A stretch of DNA of 64,000 nt from PWXP01 sp040772845 (GTDB taxonomy: Bacteria; Planctomycetota; Planctomycetia; Pirellulales; Thermoguttaceae). Positions 60,867 to 64,000 of the stretch are shown here, piece by piece; the stretch's first letter is position 1, and each line of letters opens with the position of its first letter. The notes under the pieces are model-generated. The model was not told where the DNA came from, did not search any database, and saw nothing but the letters and a program-made list of their open reading frames with translations. The stretch is from the NCBI GenBank assembly GCA_040772845.1, contig JAXGXG010000001.1, positions 7,378,001 through 7,442,000 on the forward strand, given 5' to 3'. Both the position numbers and the translations under genes were made by a program.

Positions 60867-62291
60867 CTACCGCATGGGCGGCGGCGTTGGCCCTGGGGGC
60901 GGTGTTGGCGATGGGGGAGGCGTTGGCTGAGGCCCGTGTTGAGCCGGCGAACTGGGCGGTGGCGGATACTGCGGCGGCCCTGATGGCCGGGACACCGGTT
61001 GCGGTGGAGACACCGGTTGCGGATAGCTCGGCGCTTGCGGTGGAGCCGGTTGCGGATGGCCAACCGGCTGCGGTGGGGCCGACTGCGGGCGCGGTGGTCC
61101 GGACGACGACGGCGGCGGAGCACTGACCGGTTGAGGGGTGGGCGCCGGCTGGGGCGGCGTGTGGGAAGGAGCCGTTGGCGGCTGCGGGGTCGGTTTTGCC
61201 GATGGCGCCGGCTGCGGGGTGTGACTGCTGCCCTTTGTGCTCGGTTGGGGCGCCTTCATTCCACGCGGTTCAATTCGCTCGCCGTAATTGGGCTCGGGAA
61301 CCGTTTCTAACAGTTTCTCGATCACCTGCTCTACGTCCACGCCCTCCGCGTCGGCATTGAAGTTCGTGAAGATACGGTGGCGCAGCACAGGGAACGCCAT
61401 CTGGCGGATATCGTCTGCCGTTACGGCGAACCGGCCATGGATAATGGTCCGCGCCTTGGCCGTGAGAATGATATTTTGGGCCGCGCGGGGGCCGGCGCCC
61501 CAGGCAAGCCAGTTCTTAACGAACTCCGGGCTTGGCGGCTCCTTCGGCCGTGTGGCACGTACGATATCGACCGCGTAATCGACCATGTGCTGGCTGACCG
61601 GCACCGCGCGCACGAGCTGCTGAATCCAGACAATATCCTGCCCGTGTAACACCGCCCGGATGTCGTGTTTTGTCGTCTGCGTGGTCGACAGGACAATTTC
61701 GCGTTCCTCCTGGCGCGAGGGATAGCCGATATTGATCGAGAGCATGAAACGGTCCAACTGGGCTTCCGGCAGCGGGTAGGTTCCTTCCTGCTCGATTGGG
61801 TTTTGCGTCGCCATTACAAAGAACGGCTCTTCAAGCGAGTAGGTCTTCCCGCCCGCCGTGACCTCGTGTTCCTGCATCGCCTGCAACAGGGCCGCCTGCG
61901 TCTTCGGCGGCGTTCGGTTGATCTCGTCGGCCAGTACGATGTTGGCGAACACGGGGCCCTGGACGAACCGGAAGATCCGCTGACCGGTGGCCTGATCGAC
62001 GTCGATAATCTCGGTGCCGGTGATGTCGCTGGGCATCAGGTCAGGTGTGAACTGGATACGCGAGAACTTCATGGCCAGCGCTTTGGCCAAGGTCGATACG
62101 GTGAGCGTCTTGGCCAGCCCCGGCACGCCGATCGTGAGGCAGTTGCCCCGTGCAAAGATGCAAATGAGCATCTGCTCGATCATTTCGTCCTGCCCGATAA
62201 TGACCTTGTGGACCTCGCTCAGCAGGGCCTGACGCGCCTGGGCGATACGCTGGACGGCCTCTTCGGGGCTCATGTGGGGGGTGCCGGACAT
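60867..62291 (-). CDS. MoxR-family AAA+ ATPase with a long proline-rich C-terminal tail
   Basis: A 474-residue protein. The ATG at 62289-62291 has GAGGAAAG upstream; an in-frame TTG would add eight residues. Walker A is GVPGLAKT (55-62), Walker B VLADEIN (119-125), and the MoxR signature ATQNPIEQEGTYPLPEAQLD follows. MoxR ATPases act as chaperones with DUF58 and VWA proteins. After about residue 340, where family members end, a tail of about 125 residues consists mostly of Pro, Gln, Ser, Ala and Thr (KPTPQPPTAPSHTPPQPAP). It is divergent from the PKD-domain gene at 62422. Confidence 0.93.
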   Translation of the reverse strand: MSGTPHMSPEEAVQRIAQARQALLSEVHKVIIGQDEMIEQMLICIFARGNCLTIGVPGLAKTLTVSTLAKALAMKFSRIQFTPDLMPSDITGTEIIDVDQATGQRIFRFVQGPVFANIVLADEINRTPPKTQAALLQAMQEHEVTAGGKTYSLEEPFFVMATQNPIEQEGTYPLPEAQLDRFMLSINIGYPSRQEEREIVLSTTQTTKHDIRAVLHGQDIVWIQQLVRAVPVSQHMVDYAVDIVRATRPKEPPSPEFVKNWLAWGAGPRAAQNIILTAKARTIIHGRFAVTADDIRQMAFPVLRHRIFTNFNADAEGVDVEQVIEKLLETVPEPNYGERIEPRGMKAPQPSTKGSSHTPQPAPSAKPTPQPPTAPSHTPPQPAPTPQPVSAPPPSSSGPPRPQSAPPQPVGHPQPAPPQAPSYPQPVSPPQPVSRPSGPPQYPPPPSSPAQHGPQPTPPPSPTPPPGPTPPPMR

Positions 62292-62421
62292 GCTGGTTCT
62301 TTCCTCGGTAGCCAAGCTGGTTTACACTGTATGGGTGGGGATGATCCTCATCACCATCTACCATAATCGGCTTTCCAATTGCGTTCAATACGTAGCGTTT
62401 GTTTCCCAACGCAGGTTTAGA

Positions 62422-64000
62422 ATGTCTTCTGCATATTTTTGTCGTCTGGATTTCCTCACCGTAGGTTCTCTTTGCGCCGCGCTGCTTATTCCCGCGGCCC
62501 ACGCGCAGACCTTCCGGCAGGGCGAGGTTACCTTCAACGCGGTCCGCCCCCTGACGATCGAACAGGAAGGCGAAGGCGACCAGCAGACGCCAAAGGAGTA
62601 CTCGGTGGTCGTCACCGAATTCTTCCACCACGGCGAGATCAATCCGGAAGGCGGCAACGTCCTGGTCGTAACGGCCAAGAACGAGCCGGTTGCCACTCGC
62701 GTGCTTCAGCTCGGCCCCGGCGACTACTGCCGGCTCGCATTCCAGACTGCCGAACGGCAACCCCGGTACGACGTATTCTATGGCGGCGAACAGTCGCCCC
62801 AGGATCTTCCGCCCTGGACCAACCAGGACGGGCTCCTGCTGGAAACGCGCAAGTACAAGTACTGCAATCCGAACAGCCTGGAGGCGGTGCGAGAGGCATT
62901 CGAGTCGGCCACTCCGATCGGCAGCGATTACGTGGACGGCGTGCATCATTCCCGCAATCCGTTCAGTTTGAAGGCAGAGCCCTTTCTCAGCCGCTATTCG
63001 GGGCATCTGCACATCGCATCGGCCGGTACGTATGGTTTTCTCACGTCAAGTCGCGACGCAAGTTTCCTGCTGATCGACGACCAATTGGTGATATCTGCGC
63101 CCGGTCTACATGGTCCCGAACACCGCGCGAAACGTGGAACGCGAAAGGACGTGCAGCTCAAGCCAGGCGCGCACAAGTTCGACTACTATCACCTCGCAGC
63201 CGGGCCCGACGCCATCATGGCGGCGGCATGGGAAGTCAATCCGCTGGAAGACAAGCCGAAACCGGCGGCCATTCCCCCTGCGGCGTTCCGGGCAGAACGG
63301 ATCGGCAAGGCTTCGGCAGGTGCGGTCGCGCTCCGTACGCTCAAGTCAGCACCCGACTATGTAGTCGCCATTGCCGGGGACGTGCCGTTGCCCGACAATC
63401 CCGAGCCGCTGATCGGCGTCAGTTTCCGGAACACGTCGGCGGCCAGTCTTTTGGCGGCCAATAATGCGTATTGGGACTTCGGCGACGGGCAGACAAGCGA
63501 TCAACTGCATCCGGATCATGTTTACCTGCGGCCCGGCCTGTACAAGGTCAGCCTGACCATCCGGCGGTTGGGACGCGAGCTGACCATGAGCAACCGGATT
63601 TACATTGACCGGCCCTTTCTGACGCGTCACGATGAGAAGAAGTTCCACAAGCTGGACGATTACCTGACGGTTCTGGACGGCTACAACCTGACGGCGCTTG
63701 ACGCGGCATCGCTTCGCCAGCTTGTCGAGGCGTATACGTTTAAGGCGGCGGGACTGGAGAATCCCGAACCCAAAGAGGAAGACGCCCAGCCGCAAGAGGA
63801 GAAGCCGGCCGAGACCGCCGAGCAGGCGCCCGCCACGCCGCGTGGTCGAACGCCTGCCAAACCCGAGCCGGAACCGGTCGTCGAGACGCCCAACATGTAT
63901 TACGAAAAGGCCTTGGCCGCCGGTAAGGTGGCATTTCTCGATGCGAACTCCAGGGCGATCGGTGATGATGAAGAGCTACTGAAGCTTGCCAGGATCATCA
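62422..64000 (+). CDS. Exported PKD-domain protein, N-terminal part (cut by window edge)
   Basis: A frame open from ATG 62422 to the end of the window (526 codons). The N-terminus MSSAYFCRLDFLTVGSLCAA and LLIPAAHAQT is a signal peptide. Residues about 170-270 resemble a PA14-like carbohydrate-binding domain (LSRYSGHLHIASAGTYGFL). A PKD domain near residue 355 shows YWDFGDGQTSDQLHPDHVYL. A Pro/Glu-rich stretch (EPKEEDAQPQEEKPAETAEQ) precedes a helical segment at the edge. It probably belongs to the envelope cluster with MoxR; the 130-base gap between them must hold both promoters. Confidence 0.85.
   Translation, partial: MSSAYFCRLDFLTVGSLCAALLIPAAHAQTFRQGEVTFNAVRPLTIEQEGEGDQQTPKEYSVVVTEFFHHGEINPEGGNVLVVTAKNEPVATRVLQLGPGDYCRLAFQTAERQPRYDVFYGGEQSPQDLPPWTNQDGLLLETRKYKYCNPNSLEAVREAFESATPIGSDYVDGVHHSRNPFSLKAEPFLSRYSGHLHIASAGTYGFLTSSRDASFLLIDDQLVISAPGLHGPEHRAKRGTRKDVQLKPGAHKFDYYHLAAGPDAIMAAAWEVNPLEDKPKPAAIPPAAFRAERIGKASAGAVALRTLKSAPDYVVAIAGDVPLPDNPEPLIGVSFRNTSAASLLAANNAYWDFGDGQTSDQLHPDHVYLRPGLYKVSLTIRRLGRELTMSNRIYIDRPFLTRHDEKKFHKLDDYLTVLDGYNLTALDAASLRQLVEAYTFKAAGLENPEPKEEDAQPQEEKPAETAEQAPATPRGRTPAKPEPEPVVETPNMYYEKALAAGKVAFLDANSRAIGDDEELLKLARII

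Noticed and set aside
1..64000. tRNA or rRNA genes, prophage structural genes, CRISPR-Cas
   Set aside because: None was recognised by eye on either strand; short tRNAs could still be missed without a covariance search.

Overview
The window looks like a chromosomal segment of a planctomycete (Planctomycetota, possibly Pirellulales-like). The basis is GC-rich DNA, many secreted Tat- or Sec-signal enzymes (sulfatase, BNR propellers, ceramidase-like, heparinase-like), an SHD1-domain lipoprotein, tandem DUF4159 domains, and BatA/DUF58/MoxR genes. The lineage is inferred from gene content; no marker gene was compared.

Layout. (1) 1-16.4 kb: a polysaccharide/glycoconjugate catabolism region, mostly secreted, with two BNR-type propellers, a metallophosphoesterase, a neutral-ceramidase-like enzyme, a sulfatase, a PL22-like propeller, a large glycoside-hydrolase-like protein, a sugar-isomerase-like protein and a heparinase II/III-like lyase. 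(2) 16.5-24.8 kb: housekeeping genes hemL, tsaB (minus strand), a phosphoesterase, yidC with an inserted PDZ domain, mnmE, an SGNH-hydrolase remnant and a radical SAM/SPASM protein. (3) 24.9-38.5 kb: a planctomycete envelope cluster. A lipoprotein, a 1138-residue coiled-coil membrane protein and a DUF4159 protein lie on the minus strand; a small exported protein, a VWA membrane protein, DUF58 and a BatA-like protein lie on the plus strand. The MoxR ATPase usually found beside DUF58/BatA is about 22 kb away, at 60.9-62.3 kb.

(4) 38.5-57.2 kb: the unusual part. A decayed RHS/YD-repeat gene is followed by five intact modules of one design: short basic N-terminus, one transmembrane helix, a Hint (pretoxin) domain ending in VHN, and a different C-terminal toxin of 110-126 residues. 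Each is followed directly by a different putative immunity gene. Two Hint lineages alternate (A,B,A,B,A), and none of the five has a cysteine where the Hint/intein nucleophile Cys1 should be. Two further toxin fragments sit beside immunity genes but are cut off by mobile DNA. Recognisable toxin types are PD-(D/E)XK-like, AHH/HNH-like and HNH nucleases; one immunity protein resembles the Imm11/DUF1629 family. The island also holds a 5'-truncated transposase, a 2.67-kb unit present twice (IS110-family transposase plus REP-associated tyrosine transposase) and short REPIN-like repeats at cassette borders.

(5) 57.5-64 kb: an SMP-30-like propeller, a solitary Eco57I-type DNA methyltransferase, MoxR with a long proline-rich tail, and the start of an exported PKD-domain protein cut by the window edge.

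How it fits together: the envelope genes form a MoxR/VWA-type system that the toxin island appears to have split. The island has the structure of an orphan polymorphic-toxin reservoir, with cassettes joined through homologous RHS-linker/Hint DNA and repeat seams. No tRNA, rRNA or CRISPR array was recognised.
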